Assembly (NCBI GenBank): GCA_040500365.1
Contig: CP148031.1
Span: 1-64,000, forward strand
Length of the DNA stretch: 64,000 nucleotides
Direction: 5' to 3'
Source: Dehalobacter alkaniphilus
GTDB taxonomy: Bacteria; Bacillota; Desulfitobacteriia; Desulfitobacteriales; Syntrophobotulaceae
Position numbers and translations under genes: made by a program. Shown piece by piece: positions 1 to 9,705 of the stretch (position 1 is the stretch's first letter; every line of letters begins with the position of its first letter). The notes below the pieces were generated by a model that was not told the DNA's origin, searched no databases, and worked only from the letters and a program-made list of their open reading frames with translations.

Positions 1-11
1 AACCTGATATT

Positions 12-20
12 TGTGAATAA
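12..20 (-). promoter_or_regulatory. DnaA box upstream of dnaA
   Basis: TGTGAATAA is an exact match to the reverse complement of the DnaA-box consensus TTATNCACA. It lies about 45 bases before the dnaA start, where boxes serve origin function or dnaA autoregulation. The window opens inside this intergenic region, so any neighbouring boxes on the left cannot be seen. Confidence 0.6.
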
Positions 21-65
21 TTTTTTTTTACTGATGACTTTGCACTATCAATAAGGGGGTTCTCT

Positions 66-1403
66 ATGTCTCCTAATATTATATATTTAAACGCTTTCTG
101 GGAAAATATCCTTGAGAAACTGAAAGATGAATTATCTAAGCCCAGTTTTGAAACTTGGCTGTCTTCAACGAAGCTGGTTGATTTCTCCAACAATCGGCTG
201 ACCATCAGTGTTTCCAATGAGTTCGCAAAAGACTGGCTGGAAAGCAGGTATTCCTCGCTCGTTAAATCCACTGTTCAAAATTACCTGAATGCACCGGTTA
301 CTCTAAACTTTATCGCCGAGCAAGATCCTTCCGATCTTCCCCCAATAGAAACCCCTGGTGTTAATTTTGGCGTTTTGTCTCATTCCCTGAACCCAAAGTA
401 TACGTTTGATACTTTTGTAATCGGCAACGGGAATCGTTTTGCCCATGCCGCAGCACTTGCAGTTGCGGAATCTCCTGCTAAATCCTATAACCCTTTATTT
501 GTCTACGGCGGCAGCGGGCTTGGCAAAACGCATCTAATGCATGCGATCAGCCATGTGATCAGCAAGAATTTTCCTTCAATGAAAATTCTCTATGTCACCG
601 GCGAACAGTTCACGAATGAAATGATTGATTCTATCCGTTATGAAAGACAGGTCGAATTCCGGAACACTTACCGAAAAATTGACATCTTATTAATTGACGA
701 TATTCAGTTCCTGGCAGGCAAAGAAGGCACCCAGGAAGAATTCTTTCATACGTTTAACACTCTTTATGAGGCCAACAAACAAATCATTATTTCTTCAGAC
801 CGTCCCCCGAGAGAAATACCAACACTTGAGGAAAGACTTCGTTCGCGATTTGAGTGGGGTTTAACAACTGATATTAATCCGCCTGACTACGAAACAAGAA
901 TAGCTATTTTACGCAAAAAAGCTGAGCTGGAAAATTTTATTGTACCTGATGAAATTATTATTTTTATTGCTTCCGAGATTCAATCCAATATCCGGGAGCT
1001 GGAAGGTGCCTTAAGTAAAATAACAGCTTACTGCATGCTCACTAACCAACCAATAACCGTTACCCTGGCAGAAGAGATATTGAAGGATATGATCCCGCAG
1101 AAAAATCAAAAATTGATTTCTCTTGATATGATTCAAAAAAGTGTTGCTGAACATTATAAGATGTCCGTTCAGGAATTCAAACAGAAGAAAAGAACAAGAA
1201 CCATTGCTTTTCCCAGACAAATCGCGATGTTCCTATGCCGCGAGATGACGGATCTTTCTTTGGAACAGATCGGTGACAAATTCGGAGGACGGGATCATAC
1301 GACAGTCATTCATGCCTGTGAAAAGATCAGCGAACTAAAAAAAAATGATCCGCTGGTTGAAAAGAGTATCAATGACATTATTAGTAAAATTAAATCAAGT
1401 TAG
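66..1403 (+). CDS. dnaA: Chromosomal replication initiator DnaA
   Basis: AAA+ initiator protein that binds DnaA boxes and opens the replication origin. Its 445 residues are the usual length. Domain I (about 10-80) starts with FWENILEKLK. The AAA+ domain has Walker A GGSGLGKT at 148-155 and Walker B LLIDD at 208-212. The C-terminal DNA-binding domain carries the signature GGRDHTTVIHA near residue 412. The ATG at 66 follows AAGGGGG at good spacing. The next gene is dnaN across a 254-bp spacer with further DnaA boxes, the classic Firmicutes origin layout. Confidence 0.98.
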   Translation: MSPNIIYLNAFWENILEKLKDELSKPSFETWLSSTKLVDFSNNRLTISVSNEFAKDWLESRYSSLVKSTVQNYLNAPVTLNFIAEQDPSDLPPIETPGVNFGVLSHSLNPKYTFDTFVIGNGNRFAHAAALAVAESPAKSYNPLFVYGGSGLGKTHLMHAISHVISKNFPSMKILYVTGEQFTNEMIDSIRYERQVEFRNTYRKIDILLIDDIQFLAGKEGTQEEFFHTFNTLYEANKQIIISSDRPPREIPTLEERLRSRFEWGLTTDINPPDYETRIAILRKKAELENFIVPDEIIIFIASEIQSNIRELEGALSKITAYCMLTNQPITVTLAEEILKDMIPQKNQKLISLDMIQKSVAEHYKMSVQEFKQKKRTRTIAFPRQIAMFLCREMTDLSLEQIGDKFGGRDHTTVIHACEKISELKKNDPLVEKSINDIISKIKSS

Positions 1404-1453
1404 AGTCTGATGAACCTTTATTTTATTTACTTAAACACACCGTAAATTAATAA

Positions 1454-1622
1454 TTGTGGATATCTTTCCATCATTTCCACATGATATCAATACATTTATC
1501 CAATCAGACAGAAACCATATTTGGCTTTTTATATCCTTTTATCCACAATTATTAACGCTATACTACTACGGTTACTACTAAATTAATATCTTATTATGAA
1601 TAGTGAATAAACATGGTATAAT
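1454..1622. other. Likely oriC: DnaA boxes, trio-like repeats and dnaN promoter
   Basis: The dnaA-dnaN spacer holds a perfect DnaA box TTATCCACA at 1539-1547 on the plus strand. A one-mismatch box lies on the minus strand at 1455-1463 (TGTGGATAT), and weaker boxes lie near 1473, 1496 and 1602. About ten bases after the perfect box comes CTATACTACTACGG and then TTACTACTA (1558-1580). On the lower strand this reads as repeated 3'-GAT triplets like the DnaA-trio of the Bacillus subtilis unwinding element, and AT-rich sequence follows. TATAAT at 1617-1622 is a probable -10 of dnaN. Boxes are seen directly; origin function is inferred from family layout. Confidence 0.75.
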
Positions 1623-1657
1623 TTTGAAATAGAGTCAGAATACATAGGAGGTATCCG

Positions 1658-2755
1658 ATGAAAGTCTTATGCAAAAAGGAAGATTTGATTTTAGGAATCA
1701 ACACTGTACAAAGAGCCGTGTCCTCCAAAAATACGCTTCCTATACTTCAAGGAGTCAGACTGAGAGCAGAAAACCAAAATCTCTGGTTTGAAGCCACTGA
1801 TCTAGAAATTGGTATTCGATGCCAAGTCCCAGTCAATGTTCAGGAAGAAGGACAAGTTGTTTTACCGGCTAGGCTTTTTTCGGAAATTGCCAGGAAGCTT
1901 CCGGATAACGAAATTAAAATTGAAAGTACTGACAATAATATTAATATCTTTTACGATTCCTCTGATTTTGCGGTGAACGGATATGATCCTGAAGAGTATC
2001 CTGAGATTTCTGATATTACTTCCAATGAAAGCATTGAACTTCCGGCTTTACTTTTTAAAAGTATGATTCGCAAGACCATATTCGCCTGTTCAGTCGAAGA
2101 AACCAGACCTGTTTTTACCGGCGTGCTGCTTCAGGTGAATAAAGAAAATATAACACTTGTCGGAACAGATACGCACCGACTGGCACTCAGCAATGAAGTT
2201 TTGCAGGGAAATCAGAAAGAGTTCAACGGGATTATTCCAGCCAAGACCCTGCATGAGATTTATAGGCTAATGGAAGATGATGACAGTATTTTAATCAGTT
2301 TTAACAATTCCAGAATTATTTTTAAATTTAGCCAGGTTCAAATTGTCACCCGTCTGATTGAAGGACAGTTTCCAAGCTACAAACAGGTTATTCCGGCAAC
2401 ATGCAACACGAAACTTTTGATATATACTCGAAAATTGATGGATGCAGTAGAAAGAGCCTCTCTTTTATCCAAAGACAATTACTTGAAGACCAATACGGTC
2501 CGTTTTAATATTGAGAATTCCCATATTAACATCAATCATTATTCGGAAATGGGTAAAGTATTTGAACAGCTCGAAGTGGAACAGAATGGAGAGGACGTTG
2601 CAATATCTTTTAATGCCAAGTATATCATCGACCTGCTTAAAGTTGTTGACACCGAAAACGTGGTTATGGAAGTTTCGGGATCATCTAGTCCCTGTATCTT
2701 CAGGCCCGAAAGTAATGATAAATACTTATGTTTAGTTCTGCCGCTAAGAAATTAG
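1658..2755 (+). CDS. dnaN: DNA polymerase III beta subunit (sliding clamp)
   Basis: Ring-shaped processivity clamp that tethers the replicative polymerase to DNA. Its 365 residues match the family, with three repeated clamp domains; TRPVFTGVL and VGTDTHRLA mark the second. The C-terminus LVLPLRN is the usual ending that closes the protein-binding pocket. The ATG follows TAGGAGGT at normal spacing. It lies between dnaA and recF, in the expected order. The short S4-domain gene yaaA that often separates dnaN from recF is absent; only 21 bases separate them. Confidence 0.97.
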   Translation: MKVLCKKEDLILGINTVQRAVSSKNTLPILQGVRLRAENQNLWFEATDLEIGIRCQVPVNVQEEGQVVLPARLFSEIARKLPDNEIKIESTDNNINIFYDSSDFAVNGYDPEEYPEISDITSNESIELPALLFKSMIRKTIFACSVEETRPVFTGVLLQVNKENITLVGTDTHRLALSNEVLQGNQKEFNGIIPAKTLHEIYRLMEDDDSILISFNNSRIIFKFSQVQIVTRLIEGQFPSYKQVIPATCNTKLLIYTRKLMDAVERASLLSKDNYLKTNTVRFNIENSHININHYSEMGKVFEQLEVEQNGEDVAISFNAKYIIDLLKVVDTENVVMEVSGSSSPCIFRPESNDKYLCLVLPLRN

Positions 2756-2776
2756 CATGATGATTCGTGTTTAAAC

Positions 2777-3874
2777 ATGTATATTAAAGACTTATATTTG
2801 GTTAATTTCAGAAATTATCAAGAACAAAAGATTGACTTCCAGCCGGGAATCAACTTGCTAATGGGTTCCAACGGTCAGGGAAAAACGAATATCCTTGAAG
2901 GAATCGGGTATCTTATTAGCGGTAAATCGGTCCGCTGTAAGTCAGAAAATGATTTAATACGCTGGGGGGAGAAAAATTTTTATCTCTCAGGTTCTTTTCT
3001 AGTTTCAGAAAGGCTCTTCATGCTGGAGAGTTATTACGAGACCGGAAAAAAAGTCATGAAGATTAACCGATTGGCTTGTAAACGTCTTTCAGATTACGTT
3101 GGTACAGTCAATGGGGTTTCTTTTTATCCGGATGATTTAAATATTGTTAAAAAAGGACCCAACGAAAGAAGGCGTTTTATTGATCTGCTGATTGCCCAGA
3201 TTAGACCTACGCATTTTGCCCTGCTCAATGCTTATTTAAGGGCTGTTCACCAGAAAAATATTCTTTTAAAAAACGAAAGGAATATTAATCTGTTAAGAAT
3301 TCAGCTCCAGGCCTGGAATGATCAAATTTGTGAGATCGGTTCCAAAATTATCATTAATCGATCTGAATTTACAGATAAACTGAATACCCACTGCAGAAAG
3401 ATATTTCAAAGCATTTTTTCGGATGAGGACCATCTCGATATCGTTTATCAAGCCTTAGGAAAAAAGGATTTAGAGCAGGCTTTACAAAGCTTTCCGGAGA
3501 TACTTGAGAAAAAAATGATGCAGGAAATTGAGAGAAAAGCTGTATTGTTCGGACCCCACCGCGACGAAATAATTATTTATCTGAATGGAAATGATACAAG
3601 AATATTTGCATCTCAAGGTCAGCAGCGTTCTCTGGTGCTTAGTCTAAAGCTGGCTGAAATGGAAATCATCCGGAATGAAAAAGATGAATATCCGATTTTA
3701 CTGCTGGATGATGTTCTTTCTGAATTGGATGAATATCGGAGGGACTATTTAATTGAGTATATTAATACCCTGCAAAAACAGACGATCATCACTATGACTG
3801 GTGCAGATGACAGGATTACGAATCAGAATGCAGTGGTATATCAGGTATCTAATGGAAATATAAGGAGGAAATAG
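2777..3874 (+). CDS. recF: DNA replication and repair protein RecF
   Basis: SMC-like ATPase that binds gapped DNA and helps load RecA. Its 365 residues are the usual size. Walker A GSNGQGKT is at residues 30-37, the ABC-type signature is SQGQQRSLVLSLK, and Walker B with D-loop is LLLDDVLSELD near 309-320. It starts 21 bases after dnaN and ends two bases before the remB start region, so it is probably transcribed with both. The weak Shine-Dalgarno suggests dependence on upstream transcription and coupling. Confidence 0.96.
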   Translation: MYIKDLYLVNFRNYQEQKIDFQPGINLLMGSNGQGKTNILEGIGYLISGKSVRCKSENDLIRWGEKNFYLSGSFLVSERLFMLESYYETGKKVMKINRLACKRLSDYVGTVNGVSFYPDDLNIVKKGPNERRRFIDLLIAQIRPTHFALLNAYLRAVHQKNILLKNERNINLLRIQLQAWNDQICEIGSKIIINRSEFTDKLNTHCRKIFQSIFSDEDHLDIVYQALGKKDLEQALQSFPEILEKKMMQEIERKAVLFGPHRDEIIIYLNGNDTRIFASQGQQRSLVLSLKLAEMEIIRNEKDEYPILLLDDVLSELDEYRRDYLIEYINTLQKQTIITMTGADDRITNQNAVVYQVSNGNIRRK

Positions 3875-3877
3875 TTG

Positions 3878-4129
3878 ATGTTTCTGCACATCGGTAATAA
3901 TATTATGGTGAGAAAAGACAAAATCATTCTGATCCTTGATTTGGATACAGCAGGAAGCAACCAGATTTCCCGCGGTTTGTTGAATAAAATGATGAAAAAG
4001 GGAACCGTACAGAATATTACGGAAAAAGGAAAAGAAAAATCCTTTGTGATGACGGATTCGGAATATTATCTGTCTCCGATTTCTTCGTCAACGTTAATGA
4101 AAAGATCACAAAGCGGAAGTATTCTTTAA
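3878..4129 (+). CDS. remB: RemB-like regulator (DUF370 family)
   Basis: A small 84-residue protein opening MFLHIGNNIMVRKDKIILILDL, the DUF370 pattern of RemB/YaaB. It sits exactly where Bacillus subtilis has yaaB, between recF and gyrB. RemA/RemB proteins control matrix and osmoprotection genes in Bacillus; DNA binding is established for RemA, and the role of this protein is inferred. The ATG at 3878 is favoured over the TTG at 3875 because AAGGAGGA lies about nine bases upstream. The Ser/Lys-rich C-terminus is typical. Confidence 0.85.
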   Translation: MFLHIGNNIMVRKDKIILILDLDTAGSNQISRGLLNKMMKKGTVQNITEKGKEKSFVMTDSEYYLSPISSSTLMKRSQSGSIL

Positions 4130-4238
4130 TGTATTAGCAAGTGCAAGTACTTTTTGATACATCTAGACTGCTAGGACTTCTGCCAAAGGATTGGCGCCAG
4201 CCAAGTTTTCTTTAAGGAAGACGATTCGTTGTTTTATT

Positions 4239-4296
4239 GACCTCCGGAAGCTGGGAGGTCTTCATGTTTGAATGAAAGCAGATTTTATAGTATAAT
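4239..4296 (+). promoter_or_regulatory. Hairpin and gyrB promoter
   Basis: A GACCTCC/GGAGGTC stem (4239-4260) has only a weak T-run, so it is a poor terminator. It is followed by TTGAAT (4268-4273), a 17-base spacer and a perfect TATAAT (4291-4296). This fits a sigma-A promoter for gyrB, 37 bases before its start codon. Confidence 0.65.
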
Positions 4297-4332
4297 ATTA
4301 AGGTTAAAGGATAAATTTGGGAGGGAACAGCT

Positions 4333-6267
4333 TTGCAAAATGAATCGGAATTAGCAAATCAAATAAATCCCGGATCTGATTATAATGCCGGCCAGATAGA
4401 AGTACTCGAAGGATTAGAAGCTGTTCGAAAACGCCCCGGTATGTACATCGGTTCCACCAGCAGCCGTGGTTTGCACCATCTGGTTTATGAGATCGTTGAC
4501 AATAGCATCGATGAGGCTATGGCTGGTTACTGCGATGAAATAGAAGTTATTATTCATCAGGGAGAGAGTATTACTGTTCAAGATAATGGCCGCGGCATAC
4601 CGGTTGATATGCATGCAAAGATGCAAAAGCCGGCAGTGGAAGTTGCCTTGACAGTATTGCATGCCGGCGGAAAATTTAATAACGAGGCTTATAAGGTTTC
4701 TGGTGGCCTGCACGGGGTCGGCATGAGCGTTGTTAATGCGCTTTCCGTTAATTTGCGTGTCGAGATCAAAAAAGATGGGAAAAAGTACAGCCAGGAATAT
4801 TCCCGCGGCAAAACACTGACGGAACTCAAGGAAATCGGTACGTACCAAGGAAGATCCGGGACAATGATTACTTTCCAGCCTGATCCGGAAATCTTCGAAG
4901 ATATCGTTTATGACTATGAAGTTCTGGCGCATCGTTTGAAGGAGCTTTCATTTCTGAATAAAAATGTCATGATTACTCTGATTGACGAGCGGAACGAGGC
5001 CAAAGATGTCTATAATCACAATAATGGGCTGATTGATTTTGTAGAATATTTAAATAAAAATAAAGATCCGATTCATCAGAAAGCGATTGTATTTGAGACG
5101 GAGAAAGATAATACAAAGGTTGAGATCGCCCTTCAATATAACGAAAGTTATACCGAAACCTTGTTTTCGTATGCTAATAATATCAATACCACAGAAGGCG
5201 GGACGCACGAAGCGGGATTTAAAGCGGCCCTGACCAGAGTTGTTAATGACTACGCGCGTAAAAACAATATTTTAAAAGGCAATGAGAATAACTTAAGCGG
5301 TGAGGATGTCAGAGAAGGCCTTACAGCCATTATTTCGGTTAAGATCATGGAACCTCAGTTTGAAGGACAGACAAAGACCAAGCTGGGTAACAGTGAAGTT
5401 AGATCCATTGTCGACAGCGTGGTTGGTGAAGGTTTAACGACTTTTTTTGAAGAAAATCCAGCCGTTGCCAAAAAGATTGTTGAAAAAGGATTGCAGGCTA
5501 CCCGGGCAAGGCTTGCCGCCCGTAAGGCCAGAGATCTTACCCGCAGAAAAAGTGCATTGGAAAGTACTTCTTTGCCGGGTAAACTGGCCGACTGCACCTG
5601 GAAAGATCCAAGATACTGTGAAATGTACATTGTCGAAGGAGACAGCGCTGGCGGCTCAGCTAAACAAGGAAGAAATCAAAAATTCCAGGCGATTCTGCCG
5701 TTGCGTGGAAAAATTCTGAACGTCGAAAAAGCCCGCTTGGACAGGATCCTGGGAAATACAGAAATAAGAGCAATGATTACAGCGCTTGGTACCGGAATAT
5801 CTGAAGAGTTTGATATTGAAAAAGCCCGTTATCATAAAGTTGTGATTATGACAGATGCTGATGTCGACGGTGCACATATCCGGATTCTCTTACTGACATT
5901 TTTTTACAGGTATATGAAACCGCTGATTGAAAATCATTATGTTTATATTGCGCAGCCACCGCTTTTTAAGGTTAAAAACGGCAAACAAATTCAATATGCT
6001 TATAGTGATAAAGAATTAAGTAAGGTTATGGAAACTGTCGGTAGAGATAAGACAGAAATCCAACGCTATAAAGGTCTTGGTGAAATGAATCCCGAACAGC
6101 TTTGGGAGACAACGATGGATCCTGAATCCCGGACCATACTTCAGGTCCAAATGGATGATGCCATGAGAGCAGATGAGCTATTCACGATGCTGATGGGTGA
6201 CAAAGTAGAGCCCCGTAAGGAATTTATTCAAAAACATGCCAGGGATGTACGAAATCTGGATATTTAA
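4333..6267 (+). CDS. gyrB: DNA gyrase subunit B
   Basis: ATPase subunit of gyrase, which introduces negative supercoils. It has 644 residues. The GHKL ATP site carries VDNSIDEAMAG and DNGRGIP; the glycine-rich lid is GGLHGVGMSVVNALS. The TOPRIM domain has EGDSAGGSAKQGR and PLRGKILNVEKA, and the DxD motif is MTDADVDGAHI. The end GLGEMNPEQLWETTMDP is the conserved tail. The start is TTG, supported by GGGAGG about seven bases before it; no better ATG lies in frame before the conserved N-terminus. gyrA follows after 14 bases, forming one operon. Confidence 0.97.
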   Translation: MQNESELANQINPGSDYNAGQIEVLEGLEAVRKRPGMYIGSTSSRGLHHLVYEIVDNSIDEAMAGYCDEIEVIIHQGESITVQDNGRGIPVDMHAKMQKPAVEVALTVLHAGGKFNNEAYKVSGGLHGVGMSVVNALSVNLRVEIKKDGKKYSQEYSRGKTLTELKEIGTYQGRSGTMITFQPDPEIFEDIVYDYEVLAHRLKELSFLNKNVMITLIDERNEAKDVYNHNNGLIDFVEYLNKNKDPIHQKAIVFETEKDNTKVEIALQYNESYTETLFSYANNINTTEGGTHEAGFKAALTRVVNDYARKNNILKGNENNLSGEDVREGLTAIISVKIMEPQFEGQTKTKLGNSEVRSIVDSVVGEGLTTFFEENPAVAKKIVEKGLQATRARLAARKARDLTRRKSALESTSLPGKLADCTWKDPRYCEMYIVEGDSAGGSAKQGRNQKFQAILPLRGKILNVEKARLDRILGNTEIRAMITALGTGISEEFDIEKARYHKVVIMTDADVDGAHIRILLLTFFYRYMKPLIENHYVYIAQPPLFKVKNGKQIQYAYSDKELSKVMETVGRDKTEIQRYKGLGEMNPEQLWETTMDPESRTILQVQMDDAMRADELFTMLMGDKVEPRKEFIQKHARDVRNLDI

Positions 6268-6281
6268 AGGAGCGTTGAACC

Positions 6282-8750
6282 ATGTCCATGGAACTTTTTA
6301 GCGGCAAGGTTTTGCCCATTGAAATTTCCGATGAATTAAAAAAATCATTTATAGATTATTCCATGAGCGTTATTGTCAGCCGAGCCTTGCCGGATGTACG
6401 CGACGGACTGAAACCGGTTCATCGCAGAATTCTTTATGCGATGAATGAATTAGGGATGACGCCGAATAAAGGGTATAGCAAATCGGCCAGACTGGTCGGG
6501 GATTGCATGGGGAAATATCACCCACATGGAGATTCATCGATCTATGATGCGTCTGTCAGGATGGCGCAGAATTTTTCCAGCCGTTATCCTTTAATTGACG
6601 GACATGGCAACTTTGGTTCCATCGATGGCGATTCAGCGGCTGCCATGCGTTATACAGAGATGAAGATGGCTCCGCTGGCTACTTATATGCTGGCTGATAT
6701 TGATAAGGATACCGTCAATTTTAGTCCGAACTATGATGAAAGAGAAAAAGAGCCGGACGTTTTGCCGGCAAAATTTCCGAATCTATTGGTTAACGGTTCT
6801 TCCGGGATTGCTGTCGGGATGGCCACGAATATACCGCCGCACAATCTGGGAGAAGTCATCGATGGCGTCGTATATTTGATGGACAGTGAGGATAACGAAG
6901 ATGGAGCACCTCGACCTGGAATCAGAGATCTGATGAAATTTATTAAAGGACCTGATTTTCCGACCGGTGCCCAAATCATGGGCACGGAAGGAATCATCAG
7001 CGCGTACACGACTGGCAGGGGATCAATCAAGGTCCGGGCGAAGGCCAATATCGAAAAAATCGAAAAAAACGGGAAAATGCAGATCGTTGTTACGGAAATT
7101 CCGTATGTGGTCAATAAGTCCCGGCTGATTGAAAAGATAGCTGAACTTGTTCAGGAAAAGAAAATCGAAGGTATTACCGATTTGCGCGATGAGACCACAA
7201 TGAAAGGGATTCGTATTGTGATTGAACTGCGCAGGGATGTTACACCTCAGGTCATTCTGAATCAGTTGTATAAGCATACCCAGATGGAAGATAGTTTCGG
7301 GATCAATATGCTGGCGCTGGTTGACAATACCCCGAAAGTACTCAACCTGCAGGAAATTCTGGAATATTTTATCAAACATCAAAAGGAAGTTATTGTCCGG
7401 CGCAGCCGGTTTGAACTGAAGAAAGCAGAAGATGAGGCACATATTGTTGAAGGACTGCGCAAGGCGCTGGACTATATCGATGAAGTCATTGAGATCATTC
7501 GTTCTTCCAAGGATGATGACATCGCCAAAGCCAAACTGATCCTGCGCTTTGATTTCAGCGACAGACAGGCCCAGGCGATTATGGACATGCGTTTAAAGCG
7601 CCTGACTGGTTTGGAACGTGAAAAACTGGATGCCCAGTATCAAAGGCTGATGGATGAGATTGCTTACCTGACGGCAGTTTTGAATTCGGACAAAATGGTT
7701 CGTGGAATTATTAAAACTGAACTTAAGGAAATCAGGGATAAATTTGCGGACCCGAGACGTTCAGAAATTACCTTTGATGCGACGAAGATGGAAATTGAAG
7801 ATCTGATCGCGGATGAGGACGTCGTAATTACGGTCACACACAGAGGGTATATCAAAAGACTGCCCTTAAACACCTATCACAGCCAGAGAAGAGGTGGACG
7901 TGGTGTCAACGGCATGTCTACCGGAGAAAATGATTTTGTGGAGAGCCTGTTTATTGCCTCTACACATCATCATATTCTTTTCTTCACTTCACGTGGCAAG
8001 GTTTACCGTCTGCGGGCGCATGAAATACCTGAGGCAAGCCGGACCGCTAAAGGGACTGCGATTGTGAACCTTTTGAGTCTTGCGCAGGATGAAAAAGTCA
8101 CTGCGACGATTGCTGTCAAGGAGTTTAAAGACCAATTCAACCTGCTGACAGCAACGAAAAACGGGATTGTCAAAAAGACTTCGCTCCAGGATTACGACAC
8201 AAAAAGAAGTGATGGCTTGATTGCGCTGACGCTGGATGAAAATGACGAACTGATCGGCGTGCGCCTCACGAAACAAGATGATGATGTCGTGATTGCAACC
8301 CGTCTGGGCTTGGCGATTCGTTTCTCTGAGGAAGATGTCAGAGCCATGGGACGGACAGCCCGCGGCGTAAGAGGAATCTCTCTCAGGAAAGATGACTATG
8401 TCATTGCCATGGATGTCGTGGATAAAACCGCTAGTGATTTGGAATTGCTGACCGTTACCGAGAATGGCTTTGCTAAACGAAGCGAACTCAGTGAATTCCG
8501 GATCCAGGGACGCGGTGGCAAAGGCATTATCGGGCATAGAGTAACTTCTAAGACTGGGCCTCTGGCCGCCGTCAAGGTCGTCACCGCCGATCAGGAACTG
8601 ATGGTCATTACCGATGAAGGCATTGTGATCCGTCAGGAAGTCAGCGGCATCTCCGTCCAGGGGAGATCGGCCCAGGGAGTCACTGCTATGAGAACCGGTG
8701 AAAGCAAGGTCGTGGCCGTAGCTAAATTTGTAAGCAAAGAAGAAGAATAA
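6282..8750 (+). CDS. gyrA: DNA gyrase subunit A
   Basis: Breakage-reunion subunit of gyrase with 822 residues. The catalytic tyrosine is Tyr124 in AAAMRYTEMKM. The quinolone region reads HPHGDSSIYDA, with serine and aspartate at the two common resistance positions, so no resistance substitution is visible. The C-terminal beta-pinwheel has the GyrA-box QRRGGRG near residue 530, which marks gyrase rather than topoisomerase IV. ATG at 6282 follows AAAGGAGCG; MSMEL allows a second ATG at 6288. Confidence 0.97.
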   Translation: MSMELFSGKVLPIEISDELKKSFIDYSMSVIVSRALPDVRDGLKPVHRRILYAMNELGMTPNKGYSKSARLVGDCMGKYHPHGDSSIYDASVRMAQNFSSRYPLIDGHGNFGSIDGDSAAAMRYTEMKMAPLATYMLADIDKDTVNFSPNYDEREKEPDVLPAKFPNLLVNGSSGIAVGMATNIPPHNLGEVIDGVVYLMDSEDNEDGAPRPGIRDLMKFIKGPDFPTGAQIMGTEGIISAYTTGRGSIKVRAKANIEKIEKNGKMQIVVTEIPYVVNKSRLIEKIAELVQEKKIEGITDLRDETTMKGIRIVIELRRDVTPQVILNQLYKHTQMEDSFGINMLALVDNTPKVLNLQEILEYFIKHQKEVIVRRSRFELKKAEDEAHIVEGLRKALDYIDEVIEIIRSSKDDDIAKAKLILRFDFSDRQAQAIMDMRLKRLTGLEREKLDAQYQRLMDEIAYLTAVLNSDKMVRGIIKTELKEIRDKFADPRRSEITFDATKMEIEDLIADEDVVITVTHRGYIKRLPLNTYHSQRRGGRGVNGMSTGENDFVESLFIASTHHHILFFTSRGKVYRLRAHEIPEASRTAKGTAIVNLLSLAQDEKVTATIAVKEFKDQFNLLTATKNGIVKKTSLQDYDTKRSDGLIALTLDENDELIGVRLTKQDDDVVIATRLGLAIRFSEEDVRAMGRTARGVRGISLRKDDYVIAMDVVDKTASDLELLTVTENGFAKRSELSEFRIQGRGGKGIIGHRVTSKTGPLAAVKVVTADQELMVITDEGIVIRQEVSGISVQGRSAQGVTAMRTGESKVVAVAKFVSKEEE

Positions 8751-8818
8751 ACGATTAATAAAATGATGTTAACAGGGAACAATAGGACGGTTAACAGATC
8801 TATTAGGAGGAATCATTC

Positions 8819-9703
8819 ATGGTTGAGGTAGCTTCATGGAAAGTAAAAACAGGCTTGGCGGAGATGTTAAAAGGCGGCGTCATTATGGATGTCACAACAC
8901 CCGAGCAGGCAAAAATAGCGGAGGAAGCCGGGGCCTGTGCAGTTATGGCCCTGGAAAGAGTGCCCTCTGATATCCGGGCAGCAGGCGGTGTGGCAAGAAT
9001 GGCCGATCCGACCATTGTTAATAAAATCATGGAGGCTGTAACCATTCCAGTTATGGCTAAAGCAAGAATTGGACACTTTGTCGAAGCCCGCATCCTGGAA
9101 GCACTTGGCGCGGATTACATTGATGAGAGCGAAGTTCTGACTCCTGCCGACGACCTTTACCACATTGACAAGCATAATTTTAAAGTGCCATTTGTCTGCG
9201 GTGCGCGCAATCTCGGTGAAGCCCTGCGTCGGATTGGCGAGGGTGCTGCGATGATCCGCACCAAAGGTGAACCCGGAACAGGCAATGTGGTTGAGGCAGT
9301 GCGTCATATGCGGACGGTTATGGCCGATATCCGCCGTCTGACCACCATGCCGAAAGAGGAACTGATGACCGCAGCCAAGGAAATGGCCGCACCCTACGAT
9401 TTGGTTCTATATGTTGCCGAACACGGCAAACTGCCGGTTGTAAATTTTGCCGCAGGCGGAATCGCAACACCGGCTGATGCAGCCCTCATGATGCAGCTGG
9501 GTTGCGACGGTATTTTTGTTGGCTCCGGCATATTTAAATCCTCTGAACCAGCCAAGAGAGCCAGAGCGATCGTTCTCGCAACCACCCATCACAATGATCC
9601 GGACATACTGGCCAAACTTTCCGAAGAAATCGGTGAAGCAATGCCTGGTCTGGAGATTTCCTCGATTGCTCCGGCGGAAAGAATGCAGGATCGGGGCTGG
9701 TGA
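8819..9703 (+). CDS. pdxS: Pyridoxal 5'-phosphate synthase subunit PdxS
   Basis: Synthase subunit of the ribose-5-phosphate-dependent PLP pathway. It joins ribose 5-phosphate, glyceraldehyde 3-phosphate and ammonia supplied by PdxT. Its 294 residues match the family. Conserved blocks include GGVIMDVTTPEQAKIAEEAG, ALERVPSDIR, KARIGHFVEARILE and RTKGEPGTGN, with catalytic lysines in the expected beta-barrel segments. Start ATG follows TAGGAGGA. It overlaps or nearly abuts pdxT. The gene follows gyrA and precedes serS, a common arrangement in this clade. Confidence 0.98.
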   Translation: MVEVASWKVKTGLAEMLKGGVIMDVTTPEQAKIAEEAGACAVMALERVPSDIRAAGGVARMADPTIVNKIMEAVTIPVMAKARIGHFVEARILEALGADYIDESEVLTPADDLYHIDKHNFKVPFVCGARNLGEALRRIGEGAAMIRTKGEPGTGNVVEAVRHMRTVMADIRRLTTMPKEELMTAAKEMAAPYDLVLYVAEHGKLPVVNFAAGGIATPADAALMMQLGCDGIFVGSGIFKSSEPAKRARAIVLATTHHNDPDILAKLSEEIGEAMPGLEISSIAPAERMQDRGW

Positions 9704-9705
9704 GC

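Noticed and set aside
4414..4932. 172-codon minus-strand frame in gyrB
   Set aside because: Antisense shadow of the conserved ATPase domain, without a ribosome site.
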